Shown here: positions 7,656-15,873 of the stretch, piece after piece
Layout of the letters: each line of letters begins with the position of its first letter
Numbering within the stretch: position 1 is the first letter of the stretch
Assembly (NCBI RefSeq): GCF_014650815.1
Contig: NZ_BMVR01000005.1
Coordinates: forward strand, 62,001-126,000
DNA: 64,000 nt
Source of the DNA: Streptomyces flavofungini
Lineage (GTDB): Bacteria; Actinomycetota; Actinomycetes; Streptomycetales; Streptomycetaceae
Direction of reading: 5' to 3'
Made by a program: the position numbers and the translations under genes
The notes under the pieces: model-generated
What the model was told of the DNA's origin: nothing
The model's database searches: none
What the model saw: only the letters and a program-made list of their open reading frames with translations

Positions 7656-9791
7656 ATGACGGCACCCGGCACCCCTCTCGGCAGTCCCGAAAGCTCCGCC
7701 CCCGACACCCCCGCCCTCGACCAGGCACTCGCGCACGAGCGGCAGTACCACGACCTCTGTCGCGCCGCCCTCGCCGAGATGGTCGAGGGCGCGCAGGAGC
7801 ACGTCATCACCGGTGAGCACGTCGCCGCGTCCGGGGCGGACGCCGAAGTGCTCGGCTATCAGCTGCGCAGCCGCGCCAAGGAGATGCGCGAACTCCCCGA
7901 CGCCCCGCTGTTCTTCGGCCGCCTCGACTTCGCCACCGAGGCCCCGGAGGCGGGCGGCCACCGCGGCCAGCGCTACCACGTCGGCCGGCTGCGCATCACC
8001 GAGCACCCCTCGGCCCCGCCCCTGGTCGTCGACTGGCGCGCCCCCGTCTCGCGCGCCTTCTACCAGGCGGGCGCCCGCGACCCGCAGGGCGTCGCCGTCC
8101 GCCGCCGGTTCGGCTGGGCGCCGGGCAGCGCGGGCGACTCGGCCGACCTGACGGGTCTTGAGGACGAGCACCTGATCGCGGGGGACGTCCCGGGCGGGGT
8201 GGCCGAGCCGGAGGCGACCGCGGCCCCGCGCAGTCGCATCCTCACCGGTGAGATCGAGCGCCCCCGCGTCGGCCCCATGCGTGACATCGCCGCCACCATC
8301 CAGCCCGAGCAGGACGACCTGGTACGCGCCGCGCTCGCCGAGTCCGTCTGTGTGCAGGGCGCCCCGGGCACCGGCAAGACGGCCGTCGGCCTGCACCGGG
8401 CCGCGTATCTGCTGTACACGCACCCGCAGCGGATCCGGCGCTCCGGGCTGCTCATCCTCGGCCCGAACCGCACCTTCCTGCGGTACATCGCGGAGGTCCT
8501 GCCCGCCCTCGGCGAGACGGGAGTGCGCCAGTCCACCGTCCGGGACGAGATCGCGCGGCAGCCGGTGCGGGCCGTGGACGGGCCCGCGGCGGCGGTCGTC
8601 AAGCACGACGCCCGGATGGCGGAGGTGCTGCGGCGCGCGCTGTACGCGCGCGTGCGGCCGGGTGACGCCGAGTCGTTGGCGGTGCCGGACGGTTCGTACC
8701 GCTGGCGGGTCCCGGCCGGTGACCTCGACCGGATCGTCGCGGACGTGCGCGCGGAGGAGCCGCCGTACGAGACCGGCCGGGAGCGCGTGCGCACGCGCGC
8801 GGTGCGCCACATCCAGGAGCAGGCCGAGCGGCGCGCGGGGCCCGTCAGCAACACATGGCTGCAGAAGGTCTCCCGTGCGCGGCCCGTCTCCGCCTTCGTC
8901 GACGCGGTGTGGCCGAAGGCGCGGCCGGAGGAGGTGCTCGCCGAACTCCTGGGGGACGGGGACGTGTTGGCGTCGGCCGCGGACGGGGTCCTCGGCGAGG
9001 CGGAGCAGCGGGCGATCGGCTGGGACCGGCCCCCGCGCTCGTACAAGTCCGCGAAGTGGTCGGACGCCGACCTCGTGCTGCTCGACGAACTCGCGGGCCT
9101 CATCGAGCGGCCCGCGGGCTACGGCCACATCGTCGTCGACGAGGCACAGGACCTCTCGCCGATGGAGTGCCGCGCGATCGCCCGCCGCGCGGACTTCGGC
9201 TCGCTCACCGTGCTCGGCGACCTCGCCCAGGGGACCACACCGTGGGCGGCCCGCGACTGGCCCGCCCTCCTCGGCCACCTGGGCAAGCCCGACACCCCCG
9301 TGACGCCGCTGACCACCGGTTTCCGCGTCCCGCAGGCGATCGTCACCCTCGCCAACCGGCTGCTCGACGGGCTCGGCGTCGACGTGCCGCCCGCGCGGTC
9401 CCTGCGCGGGGACGGCGAACTGGCCGTGCGCCGGGTACGGGACGTGGCCGCCGCCACCGTCGACGCGGTGCGCGGCGCGCTGGCCCACGAGGGTTCGGTC
9501 GGCGTCATCGCCGCCGACGCCGCCGTTCCGGGGGTGCGCGCGGCGCTGGTGGCCGCGGGCGTCGAGGCGGCGGGGCCCGACGAGCTGGGCGCCCGCGTCA
9601 CGGTGGTGCCCGCCTCGGTCGCCAAGGGCCTGGAGTACGACCATGTGGTGGCCGTCGAACCGGCGGACATCGTGGCGGCGGAGGAGCGGGGGGCGCACCG
9701 GCTGTACGTGGTGGTGACCAGGGCCGTCTCGCGGCTGGACGTGGTGTGCGGGCGGGCGGTGCCGTGGGCGGAGGCGGCCTGGGCCGCATAG
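7656..9791 (+). CDS. HelD-family RNA polymerase-recycling ATPase
   Basis: SF1 helicase-like ATPase of 711 aa. The N-terminus is a helical region (HERQYHDLCRAALAEMVEGA), followed by a domain with PPLVVDWRAPVSRAFYQA that is typical of HelD. Walker A GAPGTGKT is at 235-242 and Walker B VVDEAQDLSPME has D495/E496. The helicase motifs VLGDLAQGTTPWA and TVVPASVAKGLEYDHVVAVE follow. HelD proteins pull stalled RNA polymerase off DNA; some actinomycete members (HelR) protect against rifamycins. The ATG at 7656 is used because the sequence before it is promoter. A TetR gene is divergent, which suggests inducible expression. Confidence 0.85.
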   Translation: MTAPGTPLGSPESSAPDTPALDQALAHERQYHDLCRAALAEMVEGAQEHVITGEHVAASGADAEVLGYQLRSRAKEMRELPDAPLFFGRLDFATEAPEAGGHRGQRYHVGRLRITEHPSAPPLVVDWRAPVSRAFYQAGARDPQGVAVRRRFGWAPGSAGDSADLTGLEDEHLIAGDVPGGVAEPEATAAPRSRILTGEIERPRVGPMRDIAATIQPEQDDLVRAALAESVCVQGAPGTGKTAVGLHRAAYLLYTHPQRIRRSGLLILGPNRTFLRYIAEVLPALGETGVRQSTVRDEIARQPVRAVDGPAAAVVKHDARMAEVLRRALYARVRPGDAESLAVPDGSYRWRVPAGDLDRIVADVRAEEPPYETGRERVRTRAVRHIQEQAERRAGPVSNTWLQKVSRARPVSAFVDAVWPKARPEEVLAELLGDGDVLASAADGVLGEAEQRAIGWDRPPRSYKSAKWSDADLVLLDELAGLIERPAGYGHIVVDEAQDLSPMECRAIARRADFGSLTVLGDLAQGTTPWAARDWPALLGHLGKPDTPVTPLTTGFRVPQAIVTLANRLLDGLGVDVPPARSLRGDGELAVRRVRDVAAATVDAVRGALAHEGSVGVIAADAAVPGVRAALVAAGVEAAGPDELGARVTVVPASVAKGLEYDHVVAVEPADIVAAEERGAHRLYVVVTRAVSRLDVVCGRAVPWAEAAWAA

Positions 9792-9849
9792 TCCCCCGGG
9801 CGGTCGCGGGGCCCGCCGGTTATGGTGACGCGAGGGAGGATGAATCGGT

Positions 9850-10707
9850 ATGAGCCCCCGCAATCCCCACTCCGACACCCTCACCGTGGCCGACGGCGAC
9901 GGGCGGTCCGCGCTGCGGATGGAGCGGCGGCTGGCGCAGCCGCCCGCGAGAGTGTGGGCGGCGCTCACCCGGCCCGAGCAGTTGGCGCACTGGTTTCCCG
10001 CCGAGGTGCGGGTCGAGTTGGTGCCGGGCGGCGCGATCGCCTTCGCGTTTCCTGGCGGCTCCGGCACCGCGGGTGTCGTGACCGACGTCGAGGAGCCGCG
10101 GCTCTTCGCCTTCACCTGGGGCGCGGACCACCTGCGCTGGGAGATCGCGCCGGACGCGGAGACCGGTGGTTCGCTGCTCACCCTCGTCCACACCTTCGGC
10201 GACCGGTTCGGCGCGCCGAGCTTCAGCGCGGGGTGGCACCTGTCCATCACGGCACTCGGCGCCCAACTGGACGGGGAGGAGCCCGGCGAGGTCCTGAGCA
10301 AGGTGGACAAGAGGGACTTGCACGAGGCGTATCTGGAGCAGTTCGACCTCGGTGGCGGCGAGATCACCGGGGACGGGGGTGTGCGGTTCGAGCGGCAGTT
10401 GGTGCGGGGCGCGGTGGAGGTGTGGGCCGAACTCACCGGGGGCGCCGGTGTGGTGGTGGGGGAGGTCGTGCCCGACGGGTTCGCCGCCGAGGGGGTGCCC
10501 GCGGGGGTGGTCACGGAGGTGCGGGAGGCCGCGCTGTGCGTGTACGCGTGTCCGGCGGGTGGGTCGGTGCGGTGGGAGTTTCGGGACGGTACGGGGTACG
10601 GGGCGCGCCTGGTGCTGACGCATGCGGGGGCCGCGGACGCGGGGGTGGCGTTGGCGGCTTGGCATGCGCGGTTGGAGCTGTTGGCTGGGAGGTTGTTGGA
10701 GGGGTAG
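9850..10707 (+). CDS. Tandem AHSA1/SRPBCC-domain protein
   Basis: Protein of 285 aa made of two START-like/AHSA1 domains. The first (residues about 15-150) has RRLAQPPARVWAALTRPEQL, AHWFPAEVRVELVPGG and FAFTWGADHLRWEIAP; the second (about 175-285) repeats the fold more loosely. Such domains bind hydrophobic ligands or act as Hsp90 co-chaperone-like modules; the ligand here is unknown. GGGAGGA nine bases before the ATG supports the start. It runs co-directionally with helD, 58 bp downstream, so it may be in the same transcript. Confidence 0.75.
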   Translation: MSPRNPHSDTLTVADGDGRSALRMERRLAQPPARVWAALTRPEQLAHWFPAEVRVELVPGGAIAFAFPGGSGTAGVVTDVEEPRLFAFTWGADHLRWEIAPDAETGGSLLTLVHTFGDRFGAPSFSAGWHLSITALGAQLDGEEPGEVLSKVDKRDLHEAYLEQFDLGGGEITGDGGVRFERQLVRGAVEVWAELTGGAGVVVGEVVPDGFAAEGVPAGVVTEVREAALCVYACPAGGSVRWEFRDGTGYGARLVLTHAGAADAGVALAAWHARLELLAGRLLEG

Positions 10708-10780
10708 ACGGGGGGCTTTCGGGTCTCGGCCGCTGGTGGGTCCGGTCCGCTGGTGGTTTCGGCCGCTGGTGGTTCCGGTC

Positions 10781-11324
10781 GGCGGCGGTCTCGTTGACCG
10801 GCGGTCCGGGTCACTGGCGGTTCGAGTCATCGGCGGTGCGGGGCACTGGCGGTTCGAGTCATCGGCGGTGCGGGGCACTGGCGGTCCGGGGCATCGGCGT
10901 TCCCAGTCACCAGCGGTCCGAGTCACCAGCGGTCCGAGTCACCGGCGGTCCCGTCACCCGCCAGCCGCCCCCGCCGTCAGGCCGTGCCGTGCGGGTTCGC
11001 CGCCGTCCCCTCGGCGGCGGTCTCGTTGACCGGCGGTCCGGGGCATCGGTGGTCCAGGTCACTGGTGGTCCGGGTCATCGGTGGTCCGGGTCACTGGTGG
11101 TCCGGGTCAGCGGTGGTTCGAGTCACTGGTGGTCCGGGTCACTGGTGGTCCCAGTCATCGGCGGTCCGGGTCACTGGCGGTCCGAGTCATCGGCGGTCCG
11201 GGGCATCGGTGGTCTGGGTCACTGGCGGTCCCAGTCACCAGCGGTCCGAGTCACCGGCGGCCCCGTCACCCGCCAGCCGCCCCCGCCGTCAGGCCGTGCC
11301 GTGCGGGTTCGCCGCCGTCCCCTC
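10781..11324. repeat. Duplicated head-array-tail block of 16-bp tandem repeats
   Basis: Two composite blocks lie side by side. Each has a 30-bp head (10781-10810 and 11013-11042, identical), a run of degenerate 16-bp units close to GGTCCGGGTCACTGGT, and a 66-bp tail (10947-11012 and 11259-11324, one difference seen). Counting the first and last partial units, block one has about 10 units (10803-10962) and block two about 15 (11035-11274). The period is not a multiple of three and no frame shows gene-like content, so this is non-coding satellite DNA that was duplicated as a block and then changed copy number. Confidence 0.9.
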
Positions 11325-11447
11325 CGTGCTCAGGAGCACCACCGTCGACCCGGGCCCCAGCCCCAGCTCCGCCCGGCGTTCCCCCGCCCCCGGCCCGGTG
11401 AGCGCCGCCCGCACCCCGGCCAGCGCGGCCGCGCTGCTCGGCCCGCG
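11289..11447 (-). pseudogene. Possible C-terminal remnant of a PLP-dependent lyase
   Basis: The minus strand here encodes about 50 residues ending at a TGA at 11289, including VRAALTGPGAGERRAELGLG and GSTVVLLSTEGTAANP. The end resembles the C-terminus of diaminopropionate ammonia-lyase/threonine-synthase-like PLP enzymes (family resemblance from memory). Nothing upstream in this frame looks like the catalytic domain; it becomes an 18-bp repeat and then arginine-rich noise. The stop lies inside the tail of the second repeat block, so the repeats may have eroded the gene. It could also be chance. Confidence 0.4.
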
Positions 11448-11501
11448 CTGCCTGCTCGGTCCGTGCTGCCTGCTCGGTCCGTGCTGCCTGCTCGGCCCGC
11501 G
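11448..11501. repeat. 18-bp tandem repeat, three copies
   Basis: Three tandem copies of CTGCCTGCTCGGTCCGTG, the last with two changes, preceded by a partial copy. The length is a multiple of three and encodes a six-residue repeat in the minus-strand remnant frame, but no intact gene contains it. Confidence 0.85.
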
Positions 11502-11754
11502 CGTCCGCCCCCGCCGCCTGGCGCCCCGCCCGGCGCATCCATGGCGCCGCCCCCGCGCCACCCCTCCCCGCAAGCCCTCCTGAGCGTCGCCCGTGCCACG
11601 CCTCGATGCTCTTCCGGCGGGCTGGCGCGCGCGGTCCAGCATCCGGCTCCAGCAGGAAAACCCCAGCTCACAGGGGTCTTGTCGCGGTGCGCGGGCGCGC
11701 TGTGTGCTGGTCCTCACTCCCCGTGGCACCATCTGGGTGCCAAGCGGGGTTGTA

Positions 11755-11785
11755 TTGGCGCCAAGGTGATGCCATGCTGGCGTCA
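11755..11785. promoter_or_regulatory. Operator-like palindromes upstream of the DUF4097 gene
   Basis: TTGGCGCCAA at 11755-11764 is a perfect palindrome. TGATGCCATGCTGGCGTCA at 11767-11785 is an inverted repeat with one mismatch. A further TGGGTGCCA motif lies about 20 bp upstream. The cluster looks like an autoregulatory operator for a small ribbon-helix-helix or HicB-like regulator, but no such gene follows; the next gene is 112 bp away. Confidence 0.55.
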
Positions 11786-11897
11786 TGAGCAGTACGGCTC
11801 CACGGGCTGAGAACGCCGGCCCGTCGGAGTGCCGCAGGACACCTCAGCCACCCGCTCCGACCAGCGGGTCCGCACACCACAGTCAGACAGGACGGCC

Positions 11898-12737
11898 ATG
11901 CCTACTTTCGAAACTCCCGAGCCCCTCTCCGTCCTCATCGGGTTCGAGATCGGAACCGCCCGCATCTCCGGCGGCAAGCGCCTCGACACCGTCGTCTCGG
12001 TGCGCCCGAGCGACAGCCGCGAAGAGGCCGACGTGAAGGCCGCGGAGCAGGTCCAGGTCACGTGCACCAACGGCCGCCTCGTGGTCGCCGGCCCCAAGAA
12101 GCGGTCCCTGTTCGGCAAGGGCGTCGGCTCGATCGAGGTCAGCGTCGAGCTGCCGGCCGGGTCGGACGTCCAGGGCCTGGCGCCCGCCGGAGCCTTCAGC
12201 ACCGAAGGCCGCCTCGGCGACTGCCGGTTCGAGTCCGCCTCCGGTGACATCCACGTCGCGGAGGTCGGCGCCGCCTCCCTCAGGTCCGACCACGGCGACG
12301 TCCGGGTGGACCGCGCCACCGGTGACGTGGAGGTGGACGCGGCGGGCCGCATCGACCTCGGCAACATCGCGGGCGCCGCGAACATCCGCAACCACAAGGG
12401 CGACACCACGCTCGGCGAGGTCACCGGCGAGCTGCGCGTCCAGTCCTCCGAGGGCGCCATCGCCGTCGGTGTCGCCCACGCGGGCGTCGACGCCAAGTCG
12501 AACAACGGCACCATCAAGCTCGGCGAGGTGGCGCGCGGCCAGATCACCCTCGACGCCGCTCACGGCGACGTCGAGGTCGGTATCCGCGAGTCCAGCGTCG
12601 CCTCGGTCGAGGTGAACTCCCAGACGGGTACGGTCCACAACTCGATCGATGCGGCCGACGGCCCCGGCCCGGGCGCGGAGACCGTGCAGGTGCGCGCCCG
12701 CACCGGCCGGGGCGACATCGTGATCCGGCGCGCCTGA
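11898..12737 (+). CDS. DUF4097-family beta-strand repeat protein
   Basis: Protein of 279 aa with repeating short strands of the DUF4097/DUF4098 adhesin-like type: ESASGDIHVAEV, RSDHGDVRVDRATGDVEV, NIRNHKGDTTLGEV, KSNNGTIKLGEV and NSQTGTVHN. There is no signal peptide or membrane segment, so it is probably cytosolic despite the family name. The ATG at 11898 matches the natural domain start (MPTFETPEPLSVLIGFEIG). It precedes an ABC ATPase by 113 bp, an arrangement often seen in Streptomyces. Function unknown. Confidence 0.8.
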   Translation: MPTFETPEPLSVLIGFEIGTARISGGKRLDTVVSVRPSDSREEADVKAAEQVQVTCTNGRLVVAGPKKRSLFGKGVGSIEVSVELPAGSDVQGLAPAGAFSTEGRLGDCRFESASGDIHVAEVGAASLRSDHGDVRVDRATGDVEVDAAGRIDLGNIAGAANIRNHKGDTTLGEVTGELRVQSSEGAIAVGVAHAGVDAKSNNGTIKLGEVARGQITLDAAHGDVEVGIRESSVASVEVNSQTGTVHNSIDAADGPGPGAETVQVRARTGRGDIVIRRA

Positions 12738-12759
12738 CCGCACCCGCACCCGTCACCCG

Positions 12760-12787
12760 CGCACCCGCACCCGCACCCGCACCCGCA
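12760..12787. repeat. Hexanucleotide repeat (CCCGCA)n
   Basis: About four and a half copies of CCCGCA lie in the gap between the DUF4097 gene and the ABC ATPase gene, with further degenerate copies just upstream. It is a simple microsatellite with no visible coding role. Confidence 0.8.
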
Positions 12788-12850
12788 AGGCCTCGTGACC
12801 CGCGCAGGCCGGCCTCGAACCGACCACGGAAAGAAGAAGGAGGCGGCACG

Positions 12851-13822
12851 ATGACTGCCACCACTCGCTCGACCGCCCCGCCGAAGGGGATCATCGCCAA
12901 GGGGCTGCGCAAGGCGTACGGCGAGAAGGTCGTACTGGACGGTGTCGACCTGCAGGTCTCCGAGGGCACGGTGTTCGCCCTGCTGGGCCCGAACGGCGCG
13001 GGCAAGACCACCACCGTCCAGATCCTCTCCACCCTCGTCTCGGCCGATGCCGGGGACGCCCGGGTGGCGGGACACTCCCTGGAGCAGGAGGCGGACGCCG
13101 TCCGCGACGCCATCGGTGTCACGGGGCAGTTCGCGGCGGTGGACGGTCTGCTGACCGCCGAGGAGAACCTGTTCCTGATGGCGGACCTGCTGCACCTGGA
13201 GAAGGCCGAGGGCAGGCGGCGCGCGGCCGAGCTCCTGGCGCGCTTCGACCTCACCGAGGTCGCCAAGAAGCCCGCCGCGGCCTTCTCCGGCGGCATGCGC
13301 CGCAAGCTCGACCTGGCGATGACCCTGGTCGGCAGGCCCAGCATCATCTTCCTGGACGAGCCGACGACGGGTCTGGACCCACGCAGCCGCCGCACGATGT
13401 GGGACATGATCCGTGACCTGGTCGCGGGCGGCACGACCATCTTCCTGACCACGCAGTATCTGGAGGAGGCCGACCAACTGGCCGACCGCATCGCGGTCCT
13501 GGACGGCGGCGGGATCGTGGCCGAGGGCACCGCGGACGAGCTGAAGCGCCGCATCCCCGGCGGGCACATCAAGCTCCGGTTCGACGAGATGCGGCACATG
13601 AACGCCGCCTCCGACCGCCTCGCGCTCTCCACCGTCACCCGTGACGACGAGTCGCTGACCCTGCAGATCCCCAGCGACGGCAGCATCCCGGCCCTCCGCG
13701 CGGTCCTCGACGTACTCGAAGGCGCCGGTATCCACGCCGAGGCGCTGACGGTGCACACCCCGGACCTCGACGACGTGTTCCTGGCCCTGACCGGGTCAGG
13801 AACACGGGACCGCCAGCCCTGA
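12851..13822 (+). CDS. ABC exporter ATPase (DrrA-like) without adjacent permease
   Basis: Nucleotide-binding protein of 323 aa. Walker A GPNGAGKT is at 46-53; the signature FSGGMRRKLDLAMTL and Walker B IIFLDEPTTGLDPRSRR follow, with a DrrA-type tail ending LDDVFLALTGSG. In this family the next gene normally encodes an ABC-2 permease, but here the stop codon lies inside a strong hairpin and an unrelated gene follows. It must use a permease encoded elsewhere or be a relic. AAGAAGGAGG upstream of the ATG is a good ribosome site. Confidence 0.85.
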   Translation: MTATTRSTAPPKGIIAKGLRKAYGEKVVLDGVDLQVSEGTVFALLGPNGAGKTTTVQILSTLVSADAGDARVAGHSLEQEADAVRDAIGVTGQFAAVDGLLTAEENLFLMADLLHLEKAEGRRRAAELLARFDLTEVAKKPAAAFSGGMRRKLDLAMTLVGRPSIIFLDEPTTGLDPRSRRTMWDMIRDLVAGGTTIFLTTQYLEEADQLADRIAVLDGGGIVAEGTADELKRRIPGGHIKLRFDEMRHMNAASDRLALSTVTRDDESLTLQIPSDGSIPALRAVLDVLEGAGIHAEALTVHTPDLDDVFLALTGSGTRDRQP

Positions 13823-13852
13823 TACGGACGGGGACCCCCCTCCGTCCGTATC
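13821..13852 (+). terminator. Hairpin terminator of the orphan ATPase gene
   Basis: Perfect 11-bp stem: GATACGGACGG at 13821-13831 pairs with CCGTCCGTATC at 13842-13852 around a ten-base loop. The last two bases of the TGA stop form the start of the stem. No U-tract follows, as is usual in Streptomyces. Confidence 0.75.
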
Positions 13853-13914
13853 ATCGGCCCCACGCCCGAGCGGCAGCAGCGGCGCGGACAGCAGCGGGGC
13901 CAGGGGGAGCCGAG

Positions 13915-14538
13915 TTGACGTCGGAGTACCAGCAGCGGTTGCGGGAGCGCTACCTCAACGCCCCCGTCGTGCCCGCCCCCGAGCCCTGGCGGCTCGCGCC
14001 CGGCGGCATGATCCCGGTCGGCGGGCTGCTCGGCATCGGCTTCGCCGTGCGGCCGGGCAGCGGGCACGACCTCGTGATGGTGGTGTCGGCCGACGGGCAC
14101 GGGCTCTTCGACGCGGTCACCGGCGAGAAGATCGCCCGGGACCGCGATCCCGACCCCGAGACCAGCACCCCGGACGACGCCCCGGACCTCACCTGCCCCG
14201 GCCTCGGCCCGATCGCGGGCACCCCCGTCCACATCGCGGGCCTCTTCGGCGGCGGCCTGCACAGCACCTCGTCCGACGGCTGGACCGTGCGGGTCGTCAG
14301 CCCCGACTGGCCCTGCCACCGCGTCGTCCTCGCCGCGGGCGACGCCCTCCACCGCGGCCGGGCCGGAGAGACGTGGTGGCACGTCCTGCACGCCCGGTAC
14401 TCGGAGTTCCGCGCCGCCGGATTCTCCCCCTCCGGCCGCACCCTGGCCATCGCGACCAGCAGCGACCTGACCCTGTGGACCCGCCCTCAAGCGGGCGGCG
14501 GCGCACAGGCCGCCGCGACGGCCCCCGTGTCCCAGTAG
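13915..14538 (+). CDS. Hypothetical protein with a propeller-like C-terminal motif
   Basis: Protein of 207 aa of unknown function. It starts with TTG after CAGGGGGAG (MTSEYQQRLRERYLNAPVVP). The C-terminal part (FRAAGFSPSGRTLAIATSSD, then LTLWTR) resembles one blade of a WD40-type propeller, but only one such repeat is seen. No signal peptide or membrane segment. Its last 52 bases overlap the 3' end of the convergent SnoaL-like gene. Confidence 0.55.
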   Translation: MTSEYQQRLRERYLNAPVVPAPEPWRLAPGGMIPVGGLLGIGFAVRPGSGHDLVMVVSADGHGLFDAVTGEKIARDRDPDPETSTPDDAPDLTCPGLGPIAGTPVHIAGLFGGGLHSTSSDGWTVRVVSPDWPCHRVVLAAGDALHRGRAGETWWHVLHARYSEFRAAGFSPSGRTLAIATSSDLTLWTRPQAGGGAQAAATAPVSQ

Positions 14539-14957
14539 AACGGGTGGACCTCGGTGATCCGCCCCTGGGCGATCGTGATGGTCTGCAGGATCGGGAAGGC
14601 GAGTTCGCGTCCGGTGGTACGGGCGACCGCGTGGACCTGGGTGCGTACGACCGTGATCGCGCCCGTGGCGAGGAACTCCTGCTCCCGCATGTCGAACGCC
14701 GCCCACGTCCGGCTCATCGCGAGGAAGAACCGCTCCATGCCCGCGTGCCCGCGCCAGGTCCCGCCGTACGGCAGGGAGTCGGCCTGACGCAGCACGACGT
14801 CCGGGGAGAAGTAGGGGGCGAGGAGGTCGAAGGAGGCCTCGCCAGGGCCGCCTGCGGCGAGGTACTCGGCTTCGGCGGCGTACATGCCGGTGAGGACGGC
14901 TGTGGGGTCCGGGGTGCGGGTCGTGGCCGGGGTGCGGGGCGAGGGTGAGTTCGTCAT
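14487..14957 (-). CDS. SnoaL-like/NTF2-fold protein
   Basis: Protein of 156 aa with the alpha+beta cone of the SnoaL/NTF2 superfamily: YFSPDVVLRQADSLPYGGTW, GHAGMERFFLAMSRTWAAFD, FPILQTITIAQGRITEVHPF and YWDT. Members include polyketide cyclases, isomerases and many stress proteins of unknown substrate; no biosynthetic cluster is nearby. The N-terminal 20 residues are Thr/Pro-rich and the true start may be slightly downstream. It overlaps the convergent gene by 52 bp. Confidence 0.75.
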   Translation of the reverse strand: MTNSPSPRTPATTRTPDPTAVLTGMYAAEAEYLAAGGPGEASFDLLAPYFSPDVVLRQADSLPYGGTWRGHAGMERFFLAMSRTWAAFDMREQEFLATGAITVVRTQVHAVARTTGRELAFPILQTITIAQGRITEVHPFYWDTGAVAAACAPPPA

Positions 14958-15036
14958 GCGCGCAGCCTGCTGGGCGGGGCGGGGGCGCGCTGGCGGTCAT
15001 CGGACGTCGAGGTCTGCCGTACGCCTGCGGAGCCGC

Positions 15037-15705
15037 TCAGACGCCCAGCAGCTCCGCCACTCCGGCGAGGGAGGTGACCTCGTACGAGTGGGAGAAGGGC
15101 ACTGACGGCTCGTGGCCCCGGTTGACGTACACCCTGTCCCGCACGCCGAGGTCGGTCGCCGACTGGAGGTCGTAGCGGGGGCTGGACGACACGTGCAGGG
15201 TGTCCTCCGGGCGGCACCCCAACTGCTCGTACATGAACTCGAACGCGCGGAGCCGCGGCTTGTACGCCCGCGCCATCTCCGCCGTGTACACGGCGTGGAA
15301 CGGCGCGCCGAGCTTCGCGACGTTCTGACCGACGTGGCGGTCCGCGGCGTTGGAGACGATGACGAGCGGGAAGCGTTCGGCGAGGCGCGCGAGGGGTTCC
15401 GGGACGTCGGGGTGGGGTCCCCACTCCGGGATCGCGGCGAAGATCTCGGCGGGGTCGCCGGGCCGGAACGCGATGCCGGTGCTGTCGCAGGCCCGCCGGA
15501 AGGCGCGCGCGACCACCTCGTCGTACGGCCGCCAGTCACCCATCACCTCGTCGAGCTGATAGCAGCGGAACCGGTGCAGGAAGGCGTCGAGGACGTCGGG
15601 TGGGGCGATGTCCTCGACCACTTCTCGGGCGGCGGCGCCGATGGCGAAGTCGGTGAGGGTCCCGTACAGGTCGAAGGTGATGAACTGGGGGGCGGGGCGG
15701 CTCAA
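15037..15705 (-). CDS. HAD type II haloacid dehalogenase-like hydrolase
   Basis: Hydrolase of 222 aa. The nucleophile motif is ITFDLYGTLTDF (the type II dehalogenase pattern), followed by VIVSNAADRHV, YKPRLRAFEFMYEQL and HVSSSPRYDLQSATDLG. Members hydrolyse 2-haloacids or act as phosphatases; the substrate is open. The TTG at 15705 is preferred: GGAGGAGA lies five bases upstream and the conserved domain begins just after it. Further upstream in this frame is only repeat-derived sequence. Confidence 0.8.
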   Translation of the reverse strand: MSRPAPQFITFDLYGTLTDFAIGAAAREVVEDIAPPDVLDAFLHRFRCYQLDEVMGDWRPYDEVVARAFRRACDSTGIAFRPGDPAEIFAAIPEWGPHPDVPEPLARLAERFPLVIVSNAADRHVGQNVAKLGAPFHAVYTAEMARAYKPRLRAFEFMYEQLGCRPEDTLHVSSSPRYDLQSATDLGVRDRVYVNRGHEPSVPFSHSYEVTSLAGVAELLGV

Positions 15706-15778
15706 TTGACTCTCCTCCGGCGGGGCTGGCGGGTGAAAGGGGCGTATCTCGGGAACCGGTGTGGTGGAGCGGTTTGTT

Positions 15779-15869
15779 CCGCAGCGCTGTCGCACAGCGC
15801 TGTCGCACAGTGGTGTTCCGCAGTGGTGTCCGGAAATGCTGTCCGGCAGTGGTGTCCGGAAGTGCCGCC
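15779..15869. repeat. 13-bp tandem repeat, about seven copies
   Basis: Degenerate 13-bp units, such as GCACAGCGCTGTC and CGGCAGTGGTGTC, fill the gap between the HAD gene and the sigma factor gene (both minus strand). The unit length is not a multiple of three and no gene covers it. Confidence 0.85.
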
Positions 15870-15873
15870 GGGC

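Larger units (their letters stand above)
10708..11897. other. 1.2-kb gene-poor, repeat-rich region
   Basis: No credible intact gene is seen between the AHSA1-domain protein and the DUF4097 protein. Long open frames exist on both strands only because stop codons are rare in this GC-rich repeat. The region contains the composite 16-bp array, a possible enzyme remnant on the minus strand, an 18-bp repeat and an operator-like site, each listed separately. Confidence 0.7.

Noticed and set aside
10796..11583. Long open frames through the 16-bp satellite that translate to Gly/Val/Ser-rich repeats.
   Set aside because: The period is not a multiple of three and all three plus-strand frames are open; the openness follows from high GC and repetition, with no ribosome site or conserved domain.
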